Assembly: GCA_902771225.1 (NCBI GenBank)
Contig: CACXWH010000010.1
Coordinates: 1-44,733, forward strand
From: an uncultured Methanobrevibacter sp.
GTDB lineage: Archaea > Methanobacteriota > Methanobacteria > Methanobacteriales > Methanobacteriaceae
Length of the DNA stretch: 44,733 bases
Direction: 5' to 3'
Made by a program: the position numbers and the translations under genes. The notes beneath the pieces were generated by a model. It did not search any database and was not told where the DNA came from. It worked only from the letters and a program-made list of their open reading frames with translations. Shown in pieces: positions 16,372 through 23,519 of the stretch (position 1 is its first letter; each line of letters starts with the position of its first letter).

Positions 16372-16974
16372 ATGATGATGTCAGCAAATGGTCATAGAGC
16401 ACATGGATTTTCAAGTGAATTTTTCTTGGATTCAAATGAAATAATAGATGAATTAAATTTAAACGGTTCAGAGGCAATCATGGATGCCGGATGTGGAGAT
16501 GGACATATCGCAATCAAGCTTCTCGATGAGTATATAACTTCAGGTAAAGTTTATGCAGTAGATATTTATGATGCATCAATTGAAGATATGGAAAAATATA
16601 AATCAGAAAACAATGTAGATAATTTAATTAATATTGAAGCAGATATTACTGGAGGCATTTCTGAAATTGATGATGAAACGTTAGATGTAATATTGATGGT
16701 TAATGTTTTCCATGGATTCACTGCTTCAAGAAAAGTCGATGAAGCAATAAGTGAATTTGCCCGTTTAATTAAAAATGATGGTAAAATAGCAATTATGGAT
16801 TACAAAAAATGGGATGTTCCTAAAGGCCCTCCAACTCAAGTAAGAAGCTCTCCCGAAGAACTTGAGGAAGCATTTGCAAAACATAATCTTAAGATGACTT
16901 ACTTGAATGAAGAGATTGGGGAGGATATTCCTGAAGGAAAATCACATTACTTCATCGTTTTTGAAAAGGAGTAA
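16372..16974 (+). CDS. Class I SAM-dependent methyltransferase
   Basis: Cytosolic methyltransferase of 200 residues, substrate unknown. Motif I is MDAGCGDGHIAI, motif II VYAVDIYDASIE, motif III IEADITGG, motif IV TLDVILMVNVFHGF, and IKNDGKIAIMDYKKWD follows; the last resembles arsenite/ubiquinone-type Methyltransf_11 and _25 members. GGTGAT at 16363-16368 lies three bases before the first of three consecutive ATG codons (16372, 16375, 16378); the first fits the spacing seen elsewhere here. Only six bases separate its stop from tarI, so it is probably co-transcribed with the CDP-ribitol genes and might modify the same product. A candidate structured leader precedes it. Confidence 0.82.
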   Translation: MMMSANGHRAHGFSSEFFLDSNEIIDELNLNGSEAIMDAGCGDGHIAIKLLDEYITSGKVYAVDIYDASIEDMEKYKSENNVDNLINIEADITGGISEIDDETLDVILMVNVFHGFTASRKVDEAISEFARLIKNDGKIAIMDYKKWDVPKGPPTQVRSSPEELEEAFAKHNLKMTYLNEEIGEDIPEGKSHYFIVFEKE

Positions 16975-16980
16975 AATAAA

Positions 16981-17682
16981 ATGATTTTTGCAGCTATATT
17001 GGCAGGTGGAGTTGGATCAAGAATGGGTGGAACAGACACTCCCAAACAATTTTTAACTTTGGGTGATAAACCAGTAATCATCCATACAATTGAAAAATTT
17101 GTTATCAATTCAAAATTTGATAAAATTCTTGTTTTATCACCGCCAAACTTTATTAATCATACCAATAATTTGATTAATGAATATTTTGGTGAAGATAATA
17201 ATATTGTTGTTTTAAAAGGTGGAAATACAAGAAATGACACCATAATCAATTCGATTAATTATATTAAAGAAAATTTTGACATTGATGATGATTCAATTAT
17301 CGTTACTCATGATTCTGTACGTCCATTTGTTACTCATAGGATAATTGAGGATAATATTAATGCTGCAATAGAATTTGGGGCTTGTGATACTGTTGTTCCT
17401 GCAACAGATACAATTGTTGAAAGTGTTGATGGTGAAATAATTAAAGATATACCATTAAGGGACAATTTTTATCAGGGTCAGACCCCGCAAAGTTTTAAAA
17501 TAAATAAATTGTATGAATTAATTAACTCTTTAAGTGATAATGAAACTAATATATTAACGGATGCATGTAAAATATTTGTTCTTAAGGGTGAGGACGTTCA
17601 TCTTGTTGAAGGGGAAATAACAAATATTAAGATTACATATCCCTATGATTTGAAACTAGCCAATACAATCTTAAAGGAATAA
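16981..17682 (+). CDS. tarI: Ribitol-5-phosphate cytidylyltransferase (TarI/IspD family)
   Basis: Predicted to make CDP-ribitol from CTP and ribitol 5-phosphate. The 233 residues show the IspD/TarI fold: FAAILAGGVGSRMGG with PKQFL (CTP loop), GGNTRNDTI, VTHDSVRPFVTHRII (metal Asp), DTVVPATDTIVES, and YQGQTPQSFK near the end. Archaea make isoprenoids by the mevalonate route and have no use for IspD. The wording THRII...GACDTVVPATDTI and the tarJ-like gene four bases downstream both favour TarI. AAGGAG precedes the ATG. The end user of CDP-ribitol is not in this window. Confidence 0.85.
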   Translation: MIFAAILAGGVGSRMGGTDTPKQFLTLGDKPVIIHTIEKFVINSKFDKILVLSPPNFINHTNNLINEYFGEDNNIVVLKGGNTRNDTIINSINYIKENFDIDDDSIIVTHDSVRPFVTHRIIEDNINAAIEFGACDTVVPATDTIVESVDGEIIKDIPLRDNFYQGQTPQSFKINKLYELINSLSDNETNILTDACKIFVLKGEDVHLVEGEITNIKITYPYDLKLANTILKE

Positions 17683-17686
17683 AATC

Positions 17687-18703
17687 ATGATTAATATTGT
17701 TTATAGATTAAAATCTCCAAAATTCTTTGAAGAAGCTATTGATAACATTGAATTAAAAGATGTTGTTGTAAGGCCTACTTATCTGTCAATATGTCAGGCA
17801 GATCAAAGATATTATCAGGGTTCAAGGCCTTCTGATGTTCTATTGGAGAAATTGCCTATGGCCTTAATTCATGAAGCTGTGGGTGAGGTCATTTTTGACA
17901 GTAAAAATGTTTTTAAGCCTGGAGATAAAGTGGTGATGATTCCCAACACTCCTTTTGGCAGGGATGAATTTCGTCCAAACTATTCAAAATTATCTAAATT
18001 CAGAGGCAGCGGTTTTGATGGATTTACAAGTGATTTGGTTTGTTTAAAACATGATAGGTTAGTTAAGTTGCCTTCTGATTTTGATTTAAAAGTGTCTTCA
18101 TTCATTGAATTAATGACTGTAGCTTATCAGGGGATAATGAAGTTTAATGAGTTTAAAAAAGCTTCATGTAACATATTGGGTGTTTGGGGTGATGGAAACC
18201 TCGGTTATATTACCGCATTATTTTTAAAAGAACTATGTCCGGATTCTAAAATAATTGTTTTTGGAAAACATATTGAAAATTTAAACTTATTTTCTTTTGC
18301 TGATGAAACTTATTTAATTCATGATGTTCCTAAAGGTTTGAAGATAGATCATGCGTTCGAATGTGTTGGTTCGGCTGCTTCACAATCAGCTATTGAACAG
18401 ATAATTGATTTAATCAATCCTCAAGGTACAATTAATTTATTTGGTGTAAGTGAATATCCTATTCCAATCAATACTCGTATGGTTTTAGAAAAAGGATTGA
18501 CTCTGCAGGGCAATAGCCGTTCAGAGAGGGAAGATTTTGAAGGGGTTGTTGATATCCTTCAAAAAGATCCTCAGCTTTTTAATTATTTATCTAAATTAGT
18601 TACAAATGTCTGTGAAATTAAATCCCTTGATGATTTAAAAATGTCTTTTGATATGGATTATATTTCGGACTTTGGAAAAACCATATTGAAATGGGAGATT
18701 TAA
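17687..18703 (+). CDS. tarJ: Ribulose-5-phosphate reductase, TarJ-type (NADPH)
   Basis: Zinc-dependent alcohol-dehydrogenase-family enzyme expected to reduce ribulose 5-phosphate to ribitol 5-phosphate, the substrate of TarI. Key blocks: RPTYLSICQADQRYYQGSRP (catalytic-zinc Cys and the TarJ-specific QRYYQGSR), LPMALIHEAVGEV (zinc His-Glu), VVMIPNTPFGRDEF, the Rossmann segment GVWGDGNLGYITALF, and DHAFECVGSAASQSAI. It lacks the four-Cys structural zinc lobe of ordinary ADHs, as TarJ does. The 338 residues match family length. The start lies four bases after the tarI stop. Confidence 0.88.
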   Translation: MINIVYRLKSPKFFEEAIDNIELKDVVVRPTYLSICQADQRYYQGSRPSDVLLEKLPMALIHEAVGEVIFDSKNVFKPGDKVVMIPNTPFGRDEFRPNYSKLSKFRGSGFDGFTSDLVCLKHDRLVKLPSDFDLKVSSFIELMTVAYQGIMKFNEFKKASCNILGVWGDGNLGYITALFLKELCPDSKIIVFGKHIENLNLFSFADETYLIHDVPKGLKIDHAFECVGSAASQSAIEQIIDLINPQGTINLFGVSEYPIPINTRMVLEKGLTLQGNSRSEREDFEGVVDILQKDPQLFNYLSKLVTNVCEIKSLDDLKMSFDMDYISDFGKTILKWEI

Positions 18704-19233
18704 TTTATTTTTTCAGCTTTTTTCAAAAGTTTATAACATTCTATTCTTAGATTGTTTTTTTCTTTTTTTGGCCCCATCATTGGAATCATTAAAAGATTTT
18801 CATAATCTTCCTCATCAATGGGGATATTTTTATCTATTTTTTCTTTGATGTGGTATAGCATATTGTATACAGGATTTCCTTCAAAACAGGCTAATTTTAT
18901 ATTGAAAATTGCAGTTGATTTTATTGGGATTTCAGGTGCTGTAACTTTAATTGTTTTTGGACACAGTATATAGATGGATATGACTACGTTATTTTTTTCA
19001 TAAAGCTCTTCTGCAAGTTCTATGTATTTGACAAGTTCCTCTTCGTCAAAATCTTTCATCTGATATTCTAAATCAATTAACTCACCTTCTTCCGTTATAA
19101 ATATGTCCCCTCCATTATGGCAGTATTCACTTACCTGAATCATTTCTTCGGGTGCATAATCTATTATATTTCTTTTTTCTTGGAATGCTTCTTTTATAAT
19201 TTGTATTTCTGGTCTTATTTTTTCGTTGTTCAT
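18700..19233 (-). CDS. Rpn/PD-(D/E)XK-like family protein, paralog 1
   Basis: One of three related genes in a row. The 177 residues run from an N-terminal helix (IIKEAFQEKRNIIDYAPEE) to a core that looks like PD-(D/E)XK nucleases: GGDIFITEEGELIDLEYQ with Asp43, Glu56 and Gln58 in the D...ExQ spacing, then YIELAEELYEKNNVVISIYIL and a C-terminal block with LLMIPMMGPKKE. The resemblance to Rpn-type recombination-promoting nucleases is by eye only. This copy keeps all three putative catalytic residues. ATG 19233 is chosen because GAGGT lies upstream and it aligns with the paralog starts; ATG 19248 is also in frame. Its stop overlaps the tarJ stop on the other strand. Confidence 0.65.
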   Translation of the reverse strand: MNNEKIRPEIQIIKEAFQEKRNIIDYAPEEMIQVSEYCHNGGDIFITEEGELIDLEYQMKDFDEEELVKYIELAEELYEKNNVVISIYILCPKTIKVTAPEIPIKSTAIFNIKLACFEGNPVYNMLYHIKEKIDKNIPIDEEDYENLLMIPMMGPKKEKNNLRIECYKLLKKAEKIN

Positions 19234-19393
19234 TTTAATATACCTCATTTAAAGTTATTATAATTTCTTATATTGTATTTAATAGATTATAAATTAGTAA
19301 GTTTCTTTTTAAATCAATTTTAATTGGTTATTTGAATATTGGGTGGATAATATAATTTTTATGGTGTGGGGTATTTTTTGTAAATCAGATATA

Positions 19394-19401
19394 TTTATAA
19401 A
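19394..19401. promoter_or_regulatory. TATA box candidate in the 19234-19630 gap
   Basis: TTTATAAA is palindromic and so could serve either strand: the minus-strand gene ending its 5' side at 19233 (long leader) or a plus-strand transcript running into the inverted repeat at 19502-19627. No experimental support. Confidence 0.35.
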
Positions 19402-19501
19402 CAAGTTATACACAATATATTATTACGGATGAATCATGTGGTTGGAGTGAAATTTCGAAAATGATATTTGAATCATATTTTTTATCCTATATAAAACACA
19501 A

Positions 19502-19627
19502 AAAATCATGTTGGAAGAAATCATAATCGTTTTTTTGATTATTGCTGTCCTTTAACTCCTTTTTGCTTAAAAACGGGAAAACACGAGCCAAAAAAAAAAT
19601 AAACCATTTCCATTCCAACATGATTTT
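19502..19627. repeat. 15-bp inverted repeat spanning 126 bases
   Basis: AAAATCATGTTGGAA at 19502-19516 is the exact reverse complement of 19613-19627; weaker pairing continues inward. A partial copy of the left arm (AATCATGTGGTTGGA) lies near 19433. The right arm ends four bases from the stop codon of the shortened paralog at 19631. It may be a miniature mobile element, a 3' hairpin or a small RNA. The gap 19234-19630 holds no credible protein gene. Confidence 0.6.
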
Positions 19628-19630
19628 CTC

Positions 19631-20017
19631 TTATCTTTTTATTTTTGCTTTAAATCGTTTTATTGCGGAATTATTTTGAATTTGCGCTAGTTTTAATTTA
19701 AAATCAGCTTCGGAAGCTATTTCATAAAGTTTTAGATTTATTTTAATTGTGGGGTAGCAATAAATATAAACATTGACTTTCTTTTCATGTTTTTCATATA
19801 ATGCCTCCGCAAATTCAATATAATTTACATGGTCTTCTATATCATAATCTCTTTTTTGAATTTCCAAGTCAATGAACTCACCGTCAACAGTTGTATAAAC
19901 AGATCCTCCCTGATAAAATTTTTTATCCACACTTCTTATTTCGGGAGGAGTTTCCTCTATTATTTCCCTGTTGTCATTAAAGGCTTTTCTTATTAAAGTT
20001 ATTTCATCTTCATTCAT
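19631..20017 (-). CDS. Rpn/PD-(D/E)XK-like family protein, paralog 2, C-terminally short
   Basis: A 128-residue relative of the proteins at 18700 and 20014. It aligns from its start (LIRKAFNDNREIIEETPPE) through GEFIDLEIQKRDYD and YIEFAEALYEKHEKKVNVYIY, but ends KIKR where the others continue for about 50 residues with the IPMMGP block. The Asp expected before the Glu-x-Gln is Ser (GGSVYTTVDGEFIDLEIQ), so a nuclease activity is unlikely. Its start overlaps the end of the 20014-20556 gene (ATGA), so the two are co-translated. Truncation next to an inverted repeat suggests a rearranged, decaying copy. Confidence 0.6.
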   Translation of the reverse strand: MNEDEITLIRKAFNDNREIIEETPPEIRSVDKKFYQGGSVYTTVDGEFIDLEIQKRDYDIEDHVNYIEFAEALYEKHEKKVNVYIYCYPTIKINLKLYEIASEADFKLKLAQIQNNSAIKRFKAKIKR

Positions 20018-20556
20018 TCTATCAGTCCTTTTTTAACTATCTTTTTCCATATCTTCAAGCATTCTATTCTCAATTGTCTTCTATCTTCTGGCGGACCCAT
20101 CATTGGAATCAGCTTTAAAGCATTCAAATCTTGTGAATCTAATTTTTTTCTATTTTCCACTAGATTTTCAATATGTCTTAAGGTATCATATGCAGAAGAA
20201 TAGGGAATCATTGTAAATATTATAATCATTGGAATTTCAGATTCAATTTCTTTAGTTACATTAAATGTTGAGTGCGGTGAACCTAAGATGTAAATGCTTA
20301 TAGGATTTCCATTTTTTTCGTATAAATCTTCACCATATCTTTTGCATTTCTCTATTTCTATATTTCCAAACTGTTTATCTGTCATTCCAAAAGATATCAG
20401 TTCATTATTTTCCGTGATGTATACTTCTGCTGGAATTTCATGCAGTCCTGCTATTGATTGTATTTCATCAGCTGCCTTTCCGGTAATCTTTCTATAGTCT
20501 CCGAAAATGTCTTCTATTAATCTAAGTGTAATTTCATAGTTTTCATTATCACACAT
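20014..20556 (-). CDS. Rpn/PD-(D/E)XK-like family protein, paralog 3, putative active site lost
   Basis: A full-length (180-residue) relative, with the shared YGEDLYEKNGNPISIYIL and the C-terminal LKLIPMMGPPEDRRQLRIECLKIWKK block. At the position of Asp...Glu-x-Gln it reads AEVYITENNELISFGMTDKQ: the acidic and Gln residues are gone, so it may act only as a binding or regulatory protein. GGTGAT lies ahead of ATG 20556, and a TTTATAAA-type box on the minus strand near 20612-20619 fits a promoter. It is the first gene of a minus-strand pair with 19631-20017. Confidence 0.65.
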   Translation of the reverse strand: MCDNENYEITLRLIEDIFGDYRKITGKAADEIQSIAGLHEIPAEVYITENNELISFGMTDKQFGNIEIEKCKRYGEDLYEKNGNPISIYILGSPHSTFNVTKEIESEIPMIIIFTMIPYSSAYDTLRHIENLVENRKKLDSQDLNALKLIPMMGPPEDRRQLRIECLKIWKKIVKKGLIE

Positions 20557-20824
20557 TTAATATCACCATTTCAAATTTATTAATTTTATAATTAGTAATA
20601 TTGGATTTTAAGGTTTATAAATTAATATAGTATAAATTGCTACAATATTCTATCTTTATTCAATAAAATAAGTTCAAATCAATATTTTTATTTGAGTGTA
20701 AATTTTCATGATTTGAGAAACTCCTTTTTTTATCGCAAAATATTTTTAAAATATCTAAGCAAAGTATTAATATTAACTAAAAAAGAAATAATGATTATAT
20801 ACTTAAAAGTAAAAAGGTGTTTAA

Positions 20825-21703
20825 GTGAGTGAACAAAAATTAGAAATTTTTAATGTTTTAAATTTTTTAAATAGTGGTTATGAACTTGATGATATTTTAA
20901 AAGAGGGTAATTTCGGAACTTTTTCATCAGCTGATGAATGTATTGAGTACTTGGTTGAAAATAACTATCTTGAGGCTAAAGGGGGACTTTTCACAAAAGA
21001 ATCATTGGCTAAAAAACATACTGTGGCCCAACTAAAGGAATTGCTTAAAAAACATGGGTTAAAAGTTTCAGGTAAAAAACAAGACCTTGTTGATAGATTG
21101 TTTCCTGTTTTAAATGAAAATTCCGGAGATTATGAATTAACTGAAAAAGCAAAGGAATTCATTAAAGAAAATGAGTGGATAGATTTATATATGTTTGCTC
21201 TTGTCGCCTTTAGATTTGAAGATTATGAAACCTATGTTGAAACATCAACTGAAGACAATGTTCACACGGCTTTAAATTTCTGTGATGAGATAATTTCAAG
21301 ATCATTAATGGCTAATCAATTCCTGGTATTTATCGATGCATTATCTGCAAAAGCACATGTTTATGCATATGACGGGGACTATGAAACATTCCTTGACTAT
21401 GATTTGCAGAGATTTATTATAGGTTTAAATCCAATAATGACGATGGATGCACAGACATATTCCTCATACGATATAGTCAATGCTGCAAACATTATTAATT
21501 TGAAAAATGTTACTGACCGTTTTGATTTCGGCAGTTTAAAGAAAAGGTTTGATAAGATATGGGCAAAATCCCATATTACAACCATAACTGTACCTAAAAA
21601 AGTTTCTTATAAGGTATTGCAGAAAGCACTTTCCGGTGCAGATTTGGATGAATTGAACTTTGATTTGAAAGAAAAATACTTTAATAAAAGATTTGGAATC
21701 TAA
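20825..21703 (+). CDS. SAP-domain protein, probable nucleic-acid binding
   Basis: A 292-residue protein beginning at GTG (GGTG lies six bases upstream, and no better start exists). Residues 65-98 form a SAP motif (HTVAQLKELLKKHGLKVSGKKQDLVDRLF), a helix-extension-helix unit that binds DNA. The first 60 residues look like a winged-helix-style region, and the C-terminal 190 residues are an all-helical domain I cannot name. A TATA-like ATTATATAC sits near 20793-20801, so the transcript probably starts close to the GTG. The following membrane-protein gene starts three bases after its stop and is likely co-transcribed. Confidence 0.75.
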   Translation: MSEQKLEIFNVLNFLNSGYELDDILKEGNFGTFSSADECIEYLVENNYLEAKGGLFTKESLAKKHTVAQLKELLKKHGLKVSGKKQDLVDRLFPVLNENSGDYELTEKAKEFIKENEWIDLYMFALVAFRFEDYETYVETSTEDNVHTALNFCDEIISRSLMANQFLVFIDALSAKAHVYAYDGDYETFLDYDLQRFIIGLNPIMTMDAQTYSSYDIVNAANIINLKNVTDRFDFGSLKKRFDKIWAKSHITTITVPKKVSYKVLQKALSGADLDELNFDLKEKYFNKRFGI

Positions 21704-21705
21704 AA

Positions 21706-22308
21706 ATGAAAGCTAAAGTTGCTGGAATTGTATTTTTATGCGGTAGTTTATACTATTTAATTGCCGAAGCGATTTCTGCAACTTTTTTCAATGATTCCTT
21801 AATCAATACTTATTTATTCCACACCATTTCCGAACTCGGAATTCCAAATGTCAATTCCCCATTGTCCTTTTTAATGAACTCTGCTTTTATTTTAATTGGT
21901 TTGACTTTGCTTTTTGGCAATTTTTATAAATTCAAAGATTTTATAATTAAAAATAAAGTTATATTTTCTATTTTTACATTGATTACATCATGTGGCGTAA
22001 TCATTGTTGGTTTTATTCATGGTGGAAATCCTTTAACTTCAGGCTATCACACGTTAGGGGCAGTTATGGCTATTTTGGGAGGTAACATATTGCTTGTTTT
22101 AATCTCCAAATCCATGGCTGAATTTAAAACCTATCAAAAAATCACTTTAATTTTAGGGCTCATTGGCATTACGGTTTTTTGGATAATGTTTTTTAACATG
22201 AAAAGCATCTATATGCCTGTATTTGAAAGATTGTCTGTTTACACGTTAATTCTATGGTGTTTTATAACAGGTCTATTTTTTCTGACAAAAAATTTAAATA
22301 CTACTTAA
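21706..22308 (+). CDS. DUF998-family membrane protein
   Basis: About six transmembrane helices in 200 residues. The DUF998 pattern is visible: ISELGIPNVNSPLSFLMNSAFILIGL after the first helix, VIIVGFIHGGNPLTSGYHTLGAVMAILGGN in the middle, and an aromatic-rich last helix pair. The family is an uncharacterised set of integral membrane proteins. It starts three bases after the SAP-domain gene with no ribosome binding site of its own, suggesting translational coupling. Confidence 0.8.
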   Translation: MKAKVAGIVFLCGSLYYLIAEAISATFFNDSLINTYLFHTISELGIPNVNSPLSFLMNSAFILIGLTLLFGNFYKFKDFIIKNKVIFSIFTLITSCGVIIVGFIHGGNPLTSGYHTLGAVMAILGGNILLVLISKSMAEFKTYQKITLILGLIGITVFWIMFFNMKSIYMPVFERLSVYTLILWCFITGLFFLTKNLNTT

Positions 22309-22333
22309 ATTAATTAATTTCTAAGGTGATATT

Positions 22334-22582
22334 ATGGCAAACCTTGACAAATCTATAGAAGAGGAAATTTTAGCGATTGTTGAAAAATACCAAAAAGACG
22401 ATACAAAACTTTTAAACTATCTTATTACTGATGATGAAATTACTTTTTTCTCACCAGTATCTAATGGCAGTCAAATTACTGCAGAAGACTTGCAAAAAGT
22501 TGCAGATATTTTAAAAGGTTCCTTTATAGGAATGGAAATTGTAAATCAAGAGTACAGATTCAAATTCAAATGTGGATTATAG
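22334..22582 (+). CDS. Small acidic cytosolic protein, unknown function
   Basis: Eighty-two residues, no membrane helix or Cys motif, with an alpha/beta pattern: an N-terminal helix (IEEEILAIVEKYQ), strands (YLITDDEITFFSPV), a second helix (TAEDLQKVADILK) and terminal strands (MEIVNQEYRFKFKCGL). I do not recognise a family. GGTGAT four to five bases before the ATG supports real translation. A hairpin/T-tract terminator directly follows. Confidence 0.7.
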   Translation: MANLDKSIEEEILAIVEKYQKDDTKLLNYLITDDEITFFSPVSNGSQITAEDLQKVADILKGSFIGMEIVNQEYRFKFKCGL

Positions 22583-22611
22583 GAGTTTTTTCTCCTTAAT
22601 TTACTTTTTTT
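22581..22611 (+). terminator. Hairpin terminator after 22334-22582
   Basis: AGGAG (22581-22585, overlapping the stop codon) pairs with CTCCT (22592-22596) across a loop of six T, and seven T follow at 22605-22611. Confidence 0.5.
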
Positions 22612-22734
22612 GATAATTCAATTCAAAACTCAATTTTCGCAATGTTTTCATATATATCCAAGTCAAAAAATCAAATCCAAATCCATAATCCATGCAGTTA
22701 ATGTCAATGTCTTTTGATTAAATTAAGTATATGA

Positions 22735-23055
22735 TTAGTGACTAGTTAGATTAAGGCCGATTACTCCTGCAATAATTAAAGTGATAAAAAATATTCTTAA
22801 GGCATCTGATGATTCGCCTAGAAAAATCATTCCAAAGATTATTACACCAACAGCTCCAATTGCAGTCCAGCATGCATAAGCTGTTCCCATAGGAATTGAT
22901 TCAAAAGACAATGATAAAAATAATAAACTTAAAATCATGAATATTACAACCAATGTTGTATAAAACACGTTGGAAAAGTTATTTGAAAATTTAAGAGCCA
23001 AAACCCATGCCATTTCAAAAAGTCCTGCAATTAATAATATTATCCATGAATTCAT
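22735..23055 (-). CDS. sugE: SMR-family exporter, Gdx/SugE type (guanidinium)
   Basis: Small four-helix membrane antiporter of 106 residues. The sequence follows SugE/Gdx rather than EmrE: WIILLIAGLFEMAWVLALKFS with the essential Glu14, then PMGTAYACWTAIGAVGVIIFG, FLGESSDALR and IIAGVIGLNL. The bacterial Gdx group exports guanidinium in exchange for protons; substrate here is inferred from that. It stands alone on the minus strand. GGTGAT on the minus strand lies about 20 bases upstream, too far to be a normal binding site, so the mode of initiation is unclear. No guanidine riboswitch signature is seen upstream. Confidence 0.85.
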   Translation of the reverse strand: MNSWIILLIAGLFEMAWVLALKFSNNFSNVFYTTLVVIFMILSLLFLSLSFESIPMGTAYACWTAIGAVGVIIFGMIFLGESSDALRIFFITLIIAGVIGLNLTSH

Positions 23056-23519
23056 TAAATTAATATTTAATCTTAATCACCATAAAAGTTTTCATAAAAT
23101 CAAAATATTTTTTTAAAATTAACTTTCCAATAAAATCAAAAATAAAGCAAAAATATTTGAAACATGGGTGAAAATTATTAAAAATTATTGTAAATGATTT
23201 AAAATCATTGTCGGACTTTAATGTATCTCTGGAAAAGATAATGGATTCAAATGTAAAAAATGTGGAAAGTGAATAAAATCTTCACAAAAAGTGTTCATAA
23301 AAATTAAAATGTTTTTAAAAAAGAGTTAGTTTTATGAAATACCAGTAAATGCATGTATACACTTTTCAAAACCAATCTGTAGATTGTAATTTTATATATT
23401 AATTCTTTTTTTACTTTTATTTTAAATTTAATTTGTTTTTAACTTGTTTTTAATTGTTCACTTTTTAGGAATTATCAATTTGTATTTTCTATATTTTCTT
23501 TCCTAATTTTAGAACTATT
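23056..23519. other. Gene-free spacer with a zinc-ribbon gene relic
   Basis: No intact gene is seen. On the plus strand, 23225-23272 reads ISGKDNGFKCKKCGK then TGA, and a neighbouring frame just before it reads CRTLMYL. With one base corrected this would be the C-terminal zinc ribbon of an archaeal protein (style of TiaS), so a decayed gene end is likely. The rest is AT-rich promoter DNA. Confidence 0.35.

Noticed and set aside
22600-23300. Guanidine riboswitch for the Gdx-type exporter
   Set aside because: Neither the ACGR loops of class II nor a class I/III pattern is visible upstream of 23055 on the minus strand.
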